Assembly: GCF_030463565.1 (NCBI RefSeq)
Contig: NC_134643.1
Coordinates: 5,280,001-5,344,000, forward strand
Source of the DNA: Pelecanus crispus
Lineage: Eukaryota; Chordata; Aves; Pelecaniformes; Pelecanidae
DNA: 64,000 nt
Direction of reading: 5' to 3'
A program made the position numbers and the translations under genes. Position 1 is the first letter of the stretch. Each line of letters opens with the position of its first letter. The notes under the pieces were generated by a model that was given only the letters and a program-made list of their open reading frames with translations, had not been told where the DNA came from and made no database searches. Positions 22,951-35,018 of this stretch are shown here, piece by piece.

Positions 22951-23318
22951 CAGCTCTCTGGGAACACGTGGCGTTGCTGCTTGTTTAAATGATGCGCCCG
23001 GGCCCTGCTCCAGCGCCTCACGGGTACGGGCCCTGCGCGGCCGCCGTGGGCCTGCGACGGGAGGGGGCGGCGGCCGCCCCTCGCCAGCCCAGCCCGGGGC
23101 CCTCCGAAAGGCCGCCTGGCGCCAACTTTTCCTCCCACCGCTGCAGAAAGCTCCAATTTCGGGTTTTTTTTTGGGGGGGGGTGGAGGGGGACGCGAGCCC
23201 CTTCTCCCGCCGAGATCCGCCCCGCCGACGGCCGAGCGCTCGATGCGCCGCGCCCCGCTCGATGCGCTCGGCGCTGGAGCGGCGCGGCCTGGCGCGGGCG
23301 GCGGGGAGGCGCGGCGCC

Positions 23319-23329
23319 AAGATGGCGGC
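23319..23329 (+). promoter_or_regulatory. TAF3: YY1-type initiator element
   Basis: AAGATGGCGGC matches the YY1 consensus. It also contains the ATG of an eight-codon upstream ORF ending at TGA 23346-23348. Transcription starting upstream of 23319 would include that uORF in the leader. Confidence 0.7.
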
Positions 23330-23417
23330 GGCGGCGGGCTGTGCGTGAGCCTCCCTCGGCCCTCCCGGCCCAGGGCGGGCGGCGGGCCCGGGCGGCGCCG
23401 CGCCGAGCCGAGCCGGC

Positions 23418-23583
23418 ATGTGCGAGACCTACTCGCGGTGGCTGCTGCGGGTGTCGGTGGCGCAGATTTGCCAGGCGCTGGGTTGGGACTCGGTGCAGGT
23501 CTCGGCCTGCGACCTCCTCACCGACGTGCTGCAGCGGTACCTGCAGGGGCTGGGCCGGGGCTGCCACCGCTACTGCGAGCTCT
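23418..23583 (+). CDS. TAF3: TAF3 coding exon 1 (histone fold)
   Basis: This 166-nt exon encodes 55 residues plus one base, MCETYSRWLLRVSVAQI onward to GLGRGCHRYCEL, most of the histone fold. The donor is CTCT|GTGAGT. The open frame runs on into intron to 23762 but is not coding there. Confidence 0.95.
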
Positions 23584-26500
23584 GTGAGTGCGGGCCGGGC
23601 CGGGCCGGGGGGCGGTGCTGCGGGGAGAGGGGCTGCGGCGAAGGACGGAGTCGTTGGCGTCTGGACGCCGTCCTGGGAAGCCGGCTGTGGGTGGCCCTGC
23701 TTGAGCAGGGGTCTGGACCAGGTGACCTCCATAAGTCCCCGCCAGCCTCGGCCGTTCTGTGAAGGGAGGCTGCGGAGCAGCGGGGAGGGAGAGGAGGCTG
23801 CGGGGTAGCACAGTGGAGGCATGGGGAGGGCAGCCGTGGGGCGGGAGGCTGTAGAGCAGTGCTGGGGGCTGCTTTGCGGGCCATGGAGGTGTGGGCTGCG
23901 GGCCAGTGCAGGAGAGCATGGGGAGGTGGGCTTGGGGCAGAGGGTGCAAGGTGCCGTGTGTGGGGGAGACCAGGCTGTGGGGCAGTGTTGTGGTGGCGTG
24001 GGGAGGCGGCCTGTGGGGCAGTTCTGTAGGGAGAGAGCATGGGGAAGTGGTCTGTGGCAAGGAGGCGAGGGCATGGAGGAGGTCAGGTTGTGGGGAGGTC
24101 AGGCTGTGGAGCAGCTGTGGGGAGGTGGGCTGTAGGGTGCTCTAGCTGGGGGAGGGTCAAGGGGAGCTGGGCTGTGGAGCAGTGCAGGGGGCTGAGAGGA
24201 TGAGGGAAGAAGCCATGCACCAGCACAGGGGTCCTAGTGCAAGGGAGAGGTGGACTGTGGGGCAGTGGGTCTGGGGTGTGGGTACAGGTGAGGAGTTGGG
24301 GCTGTGGACTTGGGGGAAACGGAGCTCTGAGGCAGTGAGTCTGGAGTGTGGGGAGATGGGGCTGCTGCCCCGCTTTTGCTGGCTACAGCGTGCAGGGTGC
24401 TGGGGTGCCTGTGTACAGGAGGGGAGATGGGACTGTGGGTCCTGCTGCTGGGGCTGTAGTGTTGTGAATGTGGGAAGGGGGTGTGCTGGGAGGGGAGAAG
24501 GGGCAGCCAGCCCTCTTGCTGAGTGGGATGTGCGCATGAGAGAACGTGATGCTGCTGTGCTGTCCTGGCTGGGTCAGGGTCTGTGCCCCAGCGGGAATGC
24601 TGAGGAGGCTGCAGGGACCCACTGTAGGTGGGGATGTGTGTAGGGTCCAGGATGGGGGCACAAGGGGAAGTGCTGAAGCTGTAGGGCACAAGGTTTGGGC
24701 TAGGTGTATGGGGCAGGGAGGTGGAAGGTGCGTAAGGAGTGAAGAGTTGGAGCTGCAGTGCATGGGGTTCAAGAAGTGTGCCTGGGGGGAGCGGAGTCAC
24801 CTGCATGGGGAGAGAGAGATGTGGCTGGAAATGCTGCTGCTGGGGCTGGAGCACTCTAGGTTGGGTGTGTATGTATAAGGCGGCAGTGGTTTGTGGGGCT
24901 TGGAAGTGCACGTGTGCAAGGGCAGGTGTGGGGCTCTAGTGCGGGCGGGGAATGCACACGTATTATGCTGTGGGGGGTCAGGGTGTGTATAGGGATGACG
25001 TGGGGCTGTGGTGCCTGGCATCAGGGGCCCACATGTGTGGGGGTGGTCAGGGATTGACATGTACCAGGGCAGCATGGGGCCCTGTACATGACGCTGGGGA
25101 TGTGTGCACACAGGGGGAGGCGATGGTACTGTGGGGCTGGGAACGTGTCTGTGGGGGATGTGGGGCTGCTGTGTGAAGACAGGGATGCACCAGGGTGTTT
25201 TTGGGGGGAGATGGAGCTGTGGTGCACAGGACGTGGGAGGGTGACGGGGCTGCATGTGGGAGGTGTGGAGTATGTGTATGGAGAACGGGAGGGAGCGGGC
25301 TGGGGATAATTTTAGTGCACGTGGCATGCAGCGTGGGTGTCCTCATGCGGATGCAGTGGAAGAGGTTTGGCTGGATACTGGAGTTAGCCAGCGCTGCCAT
25401 TGAGGTGGCAGGTGCAGAAGGAGCTGGGAGTGATGGTGGGGGGCAGGATGCCCAGGGCCTCACTGGATTTGGGGTGAGGCTGTGCTGGGGTGGGAGTGTG
25501 GAAGGGGTGAGCTTACACCAAGTGGGAGAAGAGAAACAGAAGAGGTCTGGCAGTCAGCACGAGGACTGCTGGCTGGGTCACATAGGAGTATGGAGAGCGT
25601 GTGTGTGGGCGGGATGGGGAAGGGGCAGCAGGTATCACTGTTGGGTCTGGGAGTGTGACAGAGGATGAAGTTGTGGTTGTGCATCCCTTGGGGTTGTCTG
25701 CGTCCCCGCAGACCTGCAGTGGAGGTGCTGAGGGGGGCGGATGACCTGCTAGTACCTGCAGAATGTGGGGTGTGGGAGGGTGGGGTGACCAGTTGCTTGC
25801 TGGGTCAGTAATGCTGACTGGGGGGATGAGAGGGTGGTAGGGGTCTGCTGGGAGCGGGAATGTCAAGAGGGGGGTACTGAAGTCCTGGGGGTCAGGGAGG
25901 GTGTGGGGAGAGGGAGGCTGTCGGGATCACCGCTCGGTCCGAACGAAGGGAGCGTTGTGGGGGATGTGGAGCAAGGCTCAGGCTGTCAGTGTGGTTGGAG
26001 GCTCATGAGTCTGTGTGTGCGGAGGCCTTTGCTGCCCTACGTGTAGGGCGGGGAGGACAGCAGTGATGTGTGTGCAGAGATGGGGCTGCCGGTGCTGCTG
26101 CAGGATCTGTAAGTATTGGGGGGGAGATGAAAGGGGGATGCACAGCGTGGAGAGGCTGGAGCGAGCCAGGGTGCCCCGGAGGGGTGGTTATAGGCTGTGT
26201 GTGCGTGGAGAAACAGGGCTGCTTGTGCCTCCCGTGCTGAGAGGAACACATTGCCCCTTCCTTTGGTGTGCTGGGGACTTGTGGGCTGCCGCTGCTCCAC
26301 GTGTCTGTGTGTACTTGTGGAGGGGGAAGTCCTGGAGAGCCCCTTGGGTGGAGATCAGAGCTGCTGCGGTTGGATCTGGCAGGGGAGCAGGGGTAGGAGT
26401 CGGGATGGACAATGTGATTGCTCGTCTGAAGCGCTGGGTGCGGAGAAGATGACTCGCTGACGGTGGATTTGGGGCTACCGTGGCCACCACCAGTTCAGAT

Positions 26501-29500
26501 AATGTGCTAGAACCATGGGATGTTATGGGAGATGTAACAGGAATGGCAGCCCTGAAATGTGTAAATGGTAAAGTTTGCCAGCACTCCTGTCCAAGTTGTG
26601 GGAGCTGTTCTAATGAGGGTGTTGTAGCTGTGGGTGAGAGGAGTATCAGAGGCACGTTGCTGTCAGCTGATGGTGGATGCAGCCTCAAGATCGGAGGAAC
26701 TGCGAAGGCTGGAGGTGTCGGCTTCCTCTGCAAGAGTGAATTTGGAGAGCGTGTGGAGCGTGTGTGGAGCAAAGACCCCATGAGCCAGGAAGCACAGTGT
26801 GATCGACTTGGTCTGGAGAGGGGCAGCCATGGCCTGAATGTGTTGCTGCTTGTTGTCGTGCCCCTTTTCTGATCTTAGAGGTCCTTTCCAACCTTAATGA
26901 TTCTATTCTAGTTGTACCTTCATTAAAAAAAATAATCCAGCCACCAGGCCAGGAAACGTGAAATCAATTGTTACTCTACCTTTAATTGGTTTAGTGGTGG
27001 ACTTGGTGGTGTTAGGTTAATGGTTGGACTTGATCTTAAAGGTCTTTTCCAACCTAAACAATTCTATGATTCTAAGCAGAAGTTCTCACTGCTGCAGTGA
27101 TCCCTGATAAAGCAAAGTGATGAGCTGAATGTACCTGATACCTGGCCCTGCCTCTGCTTCGTCATTTCAGGAATAATTGAGCTCGAGTCTGGCACTGCCA
27201 GTATAACTGACCTTAGGAGGGATTTAGTGGTATCGCTGCAAACTCTTTGGATTTCAGTTCTAGGCTGAGTAGGTTTCCTTGTACAAGCTTTCCCCAAATT
27301 TGAGAGCTAGTTAGATGTGGAGCTGTGTATAGTTAGTCTGGAAATGGGACTGTGCAGTATTAACCCATATCTCGCAGCAGCACAAGTGCAGCTGCTGCAC
27401 CTCTGAAGTCTCTATCTCAATCCAAACAGCAATGATCTTAAAGCAGGTAAAGGGGACAGCACAGAGAGTTTAGGAGAACTGATTTATAGGGTGAAAAATA
27501 AGCTCACCTAGGCTTGGTCAGAGCTGTCCTTTGATATCATTAGTACAAACACTGGGGCAGATGCTTCTGTTACTGGATCACTGCTTGTGCAAGAGATGAG
27601 TTGTTGAGCAGCCTTGCCCCCTGAGCTCAGCTGCCTCTGCCACAGGTACTGCAGTGTTTGTACAACTGGGAGGAAAAGATGCAGAGATGGTGAAAATACA
27701 GATTTTTTTCCTTTTGGTTCTTGAGGAATTGGGAGTGCATAGAACTAAGGTATCCCTCTCTTGCTTTGGGCGTGCTTACTGAAAGTGGGAAAGGGAATTT
27801 TTTTTCCCCCTCTATGCATGGAGAAGGAAGTCTCACAGTCTCTTTTGTCTGGTTTGGGGTTTTTTTTGTGGAGGAGAACGGGAATATGCTGTTTTCATGC
27901 CAGTGATACGGTATTTTTTTGTATTACCTCTCTTAAAATGATTCCTGTATTTCTTTCTTTAAAAGGTTTGTAAAAAGACATCTTAATGCTCAGCTGATGT
28001 CTCACTGCTTTCTCAGAATTGTTTCCTTTTGCTCCTAAAAATAAGTTACTGTACAAACCCAGCTTTGGATGAATGAGTTGAATTTTGCCATGGTTTTGCA
28101 TAAGTAGAATTAATTAAATTCCAATTGTAGCATCTTTATTGTCAGTGTGTTATCTCGGAGTCAAACCAGTGGGGTTTGAGTTAGCAGGGTTGTCAGCTGG
28201 AGGGACATAATCTTTGTATTTGAAACGGAATGGATTTACTCTGACATAACTGAGACAGTGTGGTATTGCTCTGAAAAGCATGTCAGTGCTGTTCACGTAT
28301 TTGCTCAGTTGCAAAAGAAAATGATGGCTTTCCCAGCTGTGTTAGATCTTTGTTCCAGCTGTTACATCCCATTAGGAGAGCTACATTCAAGATTTTCATT
28401 ACTTTTCTGCTGTTGTTTCTTTGCATTTGCAGTAGCTGTAGTTGATGGGAGCTTCTGTGGCTGCAAAGAGAAGGCAAAAGGATTTGCAAAGCGGACTTGA
28501 GATGTGTTTGATGCCGTGAAATGCTTCTGAATGCTGTGTTGGTGGTGGAGCGAGGGAACTTACAGGGGAGAAAATAAGGGGTTTCCTGTTAAAGTATACC
28601 ACGTTATGCTGTTCACATTTGTGGAAAGCTTGTAAGAGGAAGCCTATTCAATATGCTCTAGGCTTCACACGTGTTTTTATCCTAAAATTTAAATAAAACA
28701 TTTGAAAAACAGTGTTGGAGCATGTAATTAAGGTATTGAACTACACAACAAACTGACATCATGTGGTTTCTGCGCGCTGAGTTCCACGTTTTTGTTGTTG
28801 TTTGTTTTAAGCAGAGGTGAAAAGGGAAAAGTTTTCTGTTAATGTGCTGCTTTGTTTTGCACTCACATTTCACACGGTTTGATAGAGGTGGTGGCACAGC
28901 TGGTGCTTTGGGTTAACTGCTGTGGATTTTCTAGTGTATGTTGGGGTTTTTTATGTTGGGGAACTGTCCAGTGAAGACAGACCATACCTGCTTCATTTGC
29001 TATGAAGTTAGCTAATGCAGCTTGGCAGTGGGATGGCTGGTTTTAGACATGCAGAATACGTCATGTTTTACCTCCTAACTTAGCACATCCAGTAAGAGAG
29101 TTCAGTTTCCAGTATGTTTACATGGGTGGTGCAGTTCATGGGAGGGATGAGGAGAGGGGAGTCATGATTTATGCCCCCCAAAAACCTGATTTTTCTATTA
29201 CATTGCTTTAAAAAACAACCAGGTAGAAGCTACTTAACTTCAGTCACTGAGGGCACCTGGGCATATTTCAGCAGGACAAATTTAGATCATCTGCTGCTAA
29301 AACTAGAAGCGTAATAAACAAGATAATTAACTTTGAGGTCTGTTGGATCTAGAAGTGGGTTTTTCAGTACTCTTTTCTTGAATTTTCAGTGTTGAGCATA
29401 TGCTTGGATATGCTGTTATTTTGGGGTTTTTTTATTTTTTTCTGCTGGAATTTGCTTACAGTGAGGAAATAAAGTCTAAAAGTTGCTCTTTAGTTTTATA

Positions 29501-32500
29501 TCGTGCGACTACTTTCTTGAAGATTATTTTTATGTAAACATAGAATCATAGACTATCTCGAGTTGGAAGGGACCTGTCAGGATCATGGATTCCAACTCCC
29601 TGCTCCTTGCAGGACGACCTAAAACTGATTTTATATGTAATATTAAATATAAATAATATTATTATCAATTTCAATATTTAATAATGCAGCTGCATTTATA
29701 TTAAAAAGGCAGGTTCTGATCTGGTGAGCACAACATTGTAACTGGAAGGAAGAATGACAGATCTTGCAAGATGTTTTGCCAAGATAGAGCTGGCTCAAAA
29801 TCTGCTCCAATGTCACTGCACAATCTCCTGTAAAGGAAAACTTAACTTCATTATAGCAAGCCTCTGCTTGGGAGAATGCAAACAGCAGACCGGTATTTTC
29901 ATTGGGAATTACCACAATGGAGAGAATTGACCTGGCATCCACCAAATTTTTATTTCTTTCTAATTAAATGTCAAGTTTACCTTCTACTTTTTTTCTTTTT
30001 TGTTCTTTTTTCTTTTGAGTATATAATAACAACCTCTATCAAAGTATTAGATTTTGATGACCGGTTTAAATCAGCAGATTCCCTGTAATGATGTTGAATG
30101 ACTGTTGTAACAAATATCTATCCAGGGCCTGTAACATTTGTTATAAGAAGTGTGCTTCTTTGTGTCCGGATAACCTTAAATGTTGATATTTTTAAGCTAA
30201 TTCACTTCTTGCTGGCTACCAGTAAAGAAGGTCAACTTGATTTTTTTGCTTGACATTTATGAGGTTACTGGGAAGAGGAGCAGACTGAGCAGCAATAGCA
30301 AGATGATGCTTTTGCGTGTCTGGTAACTACATTAATAGGACCCTTTCCCCCACTTAAATGCACTCAAGGCATATATACTTGTTAAATAATCTACTGTGTA
30401 TGCTTCTGACTGTTCTTGTGGATGCTGGATGGAAGTGATGTGTTCTCTGCTTGAAAGAGTTATCCTGGAGTAACTATTCAGTGCGGATACACAGGTGTTT
30501 AACGCGTGACAGTTGCGTGACGTGCTGGAGCACAAGGAATCTGTGATAGAGCCTGTAATAAAATTACTGAGGAGCTATACCTAATAATTTGCTCGTTAAA
30601 AAAATTTAGAAAGAATCTCTTGTAGCAGACATGAAGGTGATTGCTGAGCTATAGACTGTACATGTTGCATGGGTAGCGACTCATTAATTTTTCTCAATGT
30701 ATTTGTTACAGAGCTGTAGTTGCTCCCTTTAAAAAAACCCAGCATGAAACTAAATGCTCTTCTGTTCTGCACTTACTCGCTTGTTAAATTTTGACTGATT
30801 CATTTGAACTTTGGGCCAGGTGATGGGGGTGAGTTTGACAAAAGTAAATCAGCTATTCCTGAGACTGAATTTAAGGAAAGTAAGATAGTTTTTCCCTAAA
30901 CCCCACACCCCCCCCTCCCAGTTTATTTGGATAACATGAGCATAGGTCAGCTTTTTTGCAGGAGGGCTGGAGGAATTCTTGTGACTTTTGTAAAAATAAC
31001 TAGGCTTTAGTAGCTTCTAAAAATTCCTTTTCCCCACAAACTGAAAGCGAGCTTTCATTGCTTGAAGGGGAGTTAGTGCACTGCCCTTGTTATGTTTGAT
31101 TTGTTTTTCCTTGTGGGCAGCCAGGTTTATCTGCAGGTGATGCTGAGCAGCAGGGTTGAGAGCTGGATAACTTCCCACCCAAATACTCAGCTCTGCGTGG
31201 ATTCTGTTTCCCCATAGTTTTGGTGCTGTACTTTTTTTGGGATCCATTTCTGTGTGCAGATTCCTCCTCACCCCGTGTTCATTCTCATGCATAGGGAAGC
31301 TGAGAGTATTGTAACTGCATGGCCATTCCCACAGGTTTCTTGTGAGCTGTTTTGAGACCCAATGGTCTTAATTTAGCTCTGCTGTTTGCTGCAGCTATAT
31401 CAGTTTCGGAGCACCGTTCCCATTCAGGGAGATAGCATAGCTTAAAAGCTTGTGAGAAAGATATTTGCGTAGCTCGTTGTTTGCAGGCTAAGGAGGAGAG
31501 TTCTAACTTGCTGGATGAACTATTCCCACCTCCTTCCATCTCTTCCCAATCCAGGACAACAGATATTATTTGCAGTGTCGTCATATAGGGAACAGCAAGA
31601 GGCTGGAAACCAAGAGCTCCAAAGCTGTTTGTGATCTGGCACTGACTTGCTGTGTGACACTGGATTAATGATTTCACTGGGAGGCTTCAGCATCTGGATT
31701 TTTAAACTTAGGATAGCACAAATATCTGAAGAATATTGAGACAAGTTCAGTATGCACAAATTAAACTTTTTTTTTTTTTTGGTAGCGTTTACTTACAGAA
31801 AAAAGCCTAAGACTGAATGAAAGACCAGGAGAGAGCATGTTACATGTTTGTCAGCATTCTCTTTCATGTGTCTGGCTTCTGCTATTTTAGTGAATTTTTA
31901 TTAAACCAGAGATTTGAACAGTTTAGCATTCCTCTAAAAGTATAAAGGCACAAGCCTTTATTTGATGAATCACCTGAAATTATATTTAATGCATTTTTGT
32001 GCTGTGTATATTTCCAATTGGTAAGTGTTTTGATTTAAATACAGGTACAAATACAGACCTGCAACTTTGTTTGTACACTTTTACTGCTGAGGACACTCTT
32101 TCTTGAAAAGAAGAGGTTAACTGATCAGTCCTTTCGTCCCAATGGCACTTGTAGATTTAAAAATTTTTTTTTAGCTTTTAATCAATCTTAGTACTTGACA
32201 TTGTCTCTTTGGAGGCAAATGTCAAAGATACGGGAAAATTGAATCTTCTTAAGGTTTTTTTGGGTCACCTTTTGAACCTGCTTCCTAATACACATAATTG
32301 GTTGCTTAAGTATTTCCATGCTTTAATTACACTTAGTAGTTGCTTCTCTGCCACGTGTTCTTAATAAGCACTTGAAGGAAGAAGTCCTTTTTAGCATTTA
32401 TCACTTGCTAATCACGTCGGTACGCTTTTTTGGAGGTTAAAAAGATCACGTGCAGATCTAGGAAAAGGCGTTTTCCTATTGCAGTGATAAACTGGACTAA

Positions 32501-35018
32501 ACTTTCACCCTGAGTACGTGACGGTGCTGGTGTCAAGAGGCACAACCTGTACCCAGGTTGTCCGGCTGGACAACCTGTTGCAGCATTTTTCCTGCCTGTG
32601 CACTTCGGTTTTCCTCCAAGGGAAGCTGGACGCAGGCACGGTGCGTGCCCGTGCCTGTCGGTACGCTTTTCAGGTCCAGGCAGTGCCCACCTGGGAATGG
32701 GTGCCGTGAGGCTCACTGTCAAGCCCCCCATCCTGCAAACAGCACAGCTGGTGATTTCAGGAGTGTCCAGGGAATACATATGCTCTACTTCTGGGCTTGT
32801 TGAAAAGTTTTTCCCAAGTTTTTCTTTTTAACTGGCTGTCCAGCTTGTACCTGTTAAGTCTTGACACCTTAGAGAATGGTTTGGTAAGCTCAAAGGTATC
32901 TTCATAGTCTGAAGAGCAACTAAAAGTGACAACACAAAATTTCTTAGCTGTGTCAATTATCTAAATTTATTTTTTTAAGGATAAAACACTCTTCTGTCTG
33001 CCTAATAACTGTAGGGATCTCATAACTACTCCAGAGTGGTGATATCCTCCTTTAATTATGTTTACGTAAGTCTCCACGTTTCTCTGTCCCTACAGTCTGC
33101 AGGGGAAACTAGTATTGCACTTCTTCTAGACATTATACAGACACAAAATCCGAGATGGTTCTTCTTGTACGGAGTTCACATTCCAAATACAGACGGACAA
33201 AAGAGACGATAACTTGGTCTGGTCTCCCTTTTAGCTGTGGAGAGAATTAAAACGTAAGCAACTTGCCCAGAGTCACACAAGAGGCCAGTGTTAACGGAGC
33301 TGAGAATCAAACCCATAATCTGAGTATTACCCTTATCTTCACCACAAGACTAAGAAGAGAAATTCTAGAACAAAATTCTTATTTTCTAAATGTACCTGCA
33401 GGCGTAAGTTGGCTGGGGGTTTGAATTCATCCAGTGATGTGAGAACCGGCCTGCTCAAATGCTTCGGCTTCAAGATAAACCAAGAAGAGATTAGGTTAGA
33501 GGACAAACAAAAGAGCATCCCCCCCGTTCTCCAAAGCTGGGGCCTCACAATAGCGATTGTGTTCCTTCAATAAGCACAGCCTGGTTTTCCATAATTACTT
33601 TTTAAAGTAAATCACAGCTTATCATCATGTAGGGATGTAATATCTTCATAAGCCAACTACACAGAATTTTAATAATTCAGTATAATTTTATTGAATTAAA
33701 AAAAAATCATGTTTGGGGTTTAAGGCATCTTTTTTTGTGTTATTGTGAAAAGTTAGGATGAGACTCAAAGTAGTGCCTTGGCTACCAAAGCCAGGTGCCC
33801 ACTTCTCCCTCTGGAGGCCTTCAGAGGGATTTCCCTCAGTCGGGTCAGGGAAACCGAGGCACTTGGAGGACTTCTGCACTGTTTAGTTTAAATCTTTGAG
33901 TCAAATTACATGTGTAGAACAAACTGCATCCTCTCTTGGACTGTTTTCTTGGAGGTTATATTAAATAAAGATCCTGACTGCTTGGCTGCTAAGGTTTCAC
34001 TATGCTTTTCGTAAAGAAAAGATGACGTTTGCTGTAGAGTCAAACTTAAATTGCGCCCCAGGAAATCAGCCCCTGAAGTTTAGTATAAAATATTCTCTCC
34101 TCATCGGACCACTACTTAATATTCTTGTGTTCCATCCGGGAGGTATATCTAACCGGTAGGTAAAGTGACTCATAGTTTATGAAGCCTGTAGATTTCATCT
34201 GGTGGAAAAGATACTACATGAAGTATTTTTGTTATCAAGAGATATGCGAGATACCTTCTTTTTTTGCTACCCATAAACTACAGTCGGTTTAACAAAATGA
34301 AGTTTTTCCTTTTCTAGGTTGGAAAATAATGTTTGGTCTGTTACGTACTGGTAAAGGGGTACTTTCTGCCTATTAAGTGCTTGTTTCATTCATTTAAATT
34401 TACATTACGAAATTGAAAACTATTTTAAGTAGTGTTGCATGATGTTAATTGACTGTTGCCAGGTAAAGCCGCCTGTTGCTGCTCCCTCGGTTTTGGTTGA
34501 TTTGCTTCTTGAGGTGCAGTTCTTTAATGGCATGAATTGAAACAAATTGATATGGATCGAAACGAAACACTTGTAAATGAGAGTGTGTCCTTACTCTGAA
34601 ACGTTGTATAGCCCGATGAACAGTAAACCTGGCAGAACTGTGGGACAGTAATCTCTGTTACTGGTGGTGAGCCGTGGTGGATTGTAATCTCTAAGTGGAG
34701 ATCTGCAGGTCAATTTTTTTAAACCGGATTTTTGCAAAAATGTTGTTCTTTTGTTGTTTTTTTTTTTTGTTACAGATGGCCGCACAGATCCAATTTTGGA
34801 TGATGTAGGTGATGCCTTCAAGCTTATGGGGGTTAACCTGCACGAGCTAGAAGATTATATACACAATATTGAACCTGTCACTTTCGCCCATCAAATCCCT
34901 TCGTTTCCTGTCAGCAAGAACAATGTCCTGCAGTTTCCCCAGCCGGGAAGTAAAGATGCGGAAGAAAGGAAGGAGTACATCCCTGATTATATGCCACCTA
35001 TTGTCTCCTCTCAAGAAG
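23418..35018 (+). CDS. TAF3: TAF3, TFIID subunit 3, N-terminal part (exons 1-2)
   Basis: Exons 23418-23583 and 34776-35018 join (T|AT) to give 409 nt, 136 codons open. The sequence begins MCETYSRWLLRVSVAQICQA. The segments LGWDSVQVSACDLLTDVLQ, GRTDPILDDVGDAFKLMGV, LHELEDYIHNIEPVTF and PSFPVSKNNVLQFPQPGSK match vertebrate TAF3 almost residue for residue. Residues about 4-85 are the histone fold that pairs with TAF10 inside TFIID. The protein is nuclear and, through a C-terminal PHD finger that is not in this window, reads H3K4me3 at active promoters (family knowledge). The middle and PHD exons lie beyond the right edge. The start codon context is GCCGGCATGT, with G at -3. Confidence 0.96.
23584..26460 (+). 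repeat. TAF3: G-rich, strand-skewed degenerate repeat at the start of TAF3 intron 1
   Basis: About 2.9 kb of the plus strand is dominated by G and GT with few C runs. Loosely repeated phrases recur, such as GGGGAGATGGGGCTG, GGCTGTGGGGCAGTG and GTGTGGGGCTG (for example 23955, 24055, 24353, 24422, 25155, 25204 and 26077). Many runs of three or more G give G-quadruplex potential on the non-template strand. The long minus-strand open frames here are by-products of the C-rich complement. Confidence 0.75.
26871..26911 (+). mobile_element. CR1 3' terminal remnant
   Basis: GATCTTAGAGGTCCTTTCCA followed by ACCTTAATGATTCTATTCTA is the avian CR1 3' end with a decayed terminal octamer. The upstream part of the element is not recognisable. 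Confidence 0.85.
26985..27076 (+). mobile_element. CR1 3' terminal fragment
   Basis: The sequence begins TGGTTTAGTGGTGGACTTGG and continues GTTAGGTTAATGGTTGGACT, AGGTCTTTTCCAACC and ATTCTATGATTCTAAG. It is a roughly 90-bp CR1 tail of a different subfamily from the element at 9322, lying 70 bp beyond another CR1 tail. Confidence 0.88.
29539..29625 (-). mobile_element. CR1 3' terminal fragment, minus orientation
   Basis: CATAGAATCATAG at the left edge is the reverse complement of the CR1 terminal octamers. It is followed by AGTTGGAAGGGACCT and TCCAACTCCCTGCTCC, a known CR1-type tail. The fragment is about 85 bp, ending near 29625. Confidence 0.88.
34776..35018 (+). CDS. TAF3: TAF3 coding exon 2
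   Basis: This 243-nt exon follows the T-rich acceptor TTTTTTTTTTGTTACAG. It encodes the rest of the histone fold (YGRTDPILDDVGDAFKLMG) and the conserved tail EERKEYIPDYMPPIVSSQE. The donor is GAAG|GTGCGA, a non-optimal but acceptable site. Confidence 0.95.

Larger units (their letters stand above)
22980..23650. promoter_or_regulatory. TAF3: TAF3 CpG-island promoter
   Basis: The interval is dense in CpG and GC-rich and surrounds TAF3 exon 1. A perfect YY1-type element AAGATGGCGGC lies at 23319-23329, about 90 bp upstream of the start codon. Such elements usually sit just downstream of transcription starts in TATA-less genes. No TATA box is visible. Island edges are estimated by eye. Confidence 0.8.
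26461..34775 (+). other. TAF3: TAF3 intron 1, remainder
   Basis: Ordinary intronic sequence, apart from three CR1 3' tails (26871-26911, 26985-27076, 29539-29625), poly-T tracts, and a CpG-richer patch at 32417-32720 bounded by a repeated 13-mer. No coding exon or RNA gene was recognised. Confidence 0.55.

Noticed and set aside
23171-23587. 138-aa frame overlapping TAF3 exon 1
   Set aside because: It is in a different frame from TAF3, low complexity, and explained by GC-rich DNA.
22950-24074. 374-aa open frame on the minus strand
   Set aside because: It is antisense to the TAF3 promoter, exon 1 and the G-rich intron. The translation is Pro/Ala/Arg-rich low complexity, a composition effect of C-rich DNA.
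24234-24911. 225-aa minus-strand open frame (and similar ones to 26781)
   Set aside because: Pro/Ser/His/Thr-rich translation of the complement of a degenerate G-rich repeat, with no domain and overlapping frames of similar length.
31285-31677. 130-aa minus-strand frame in TAF3 intron 1
   Set aside because: No domain, promoter or conservation signal visible. Length is within chance for this much sequence.
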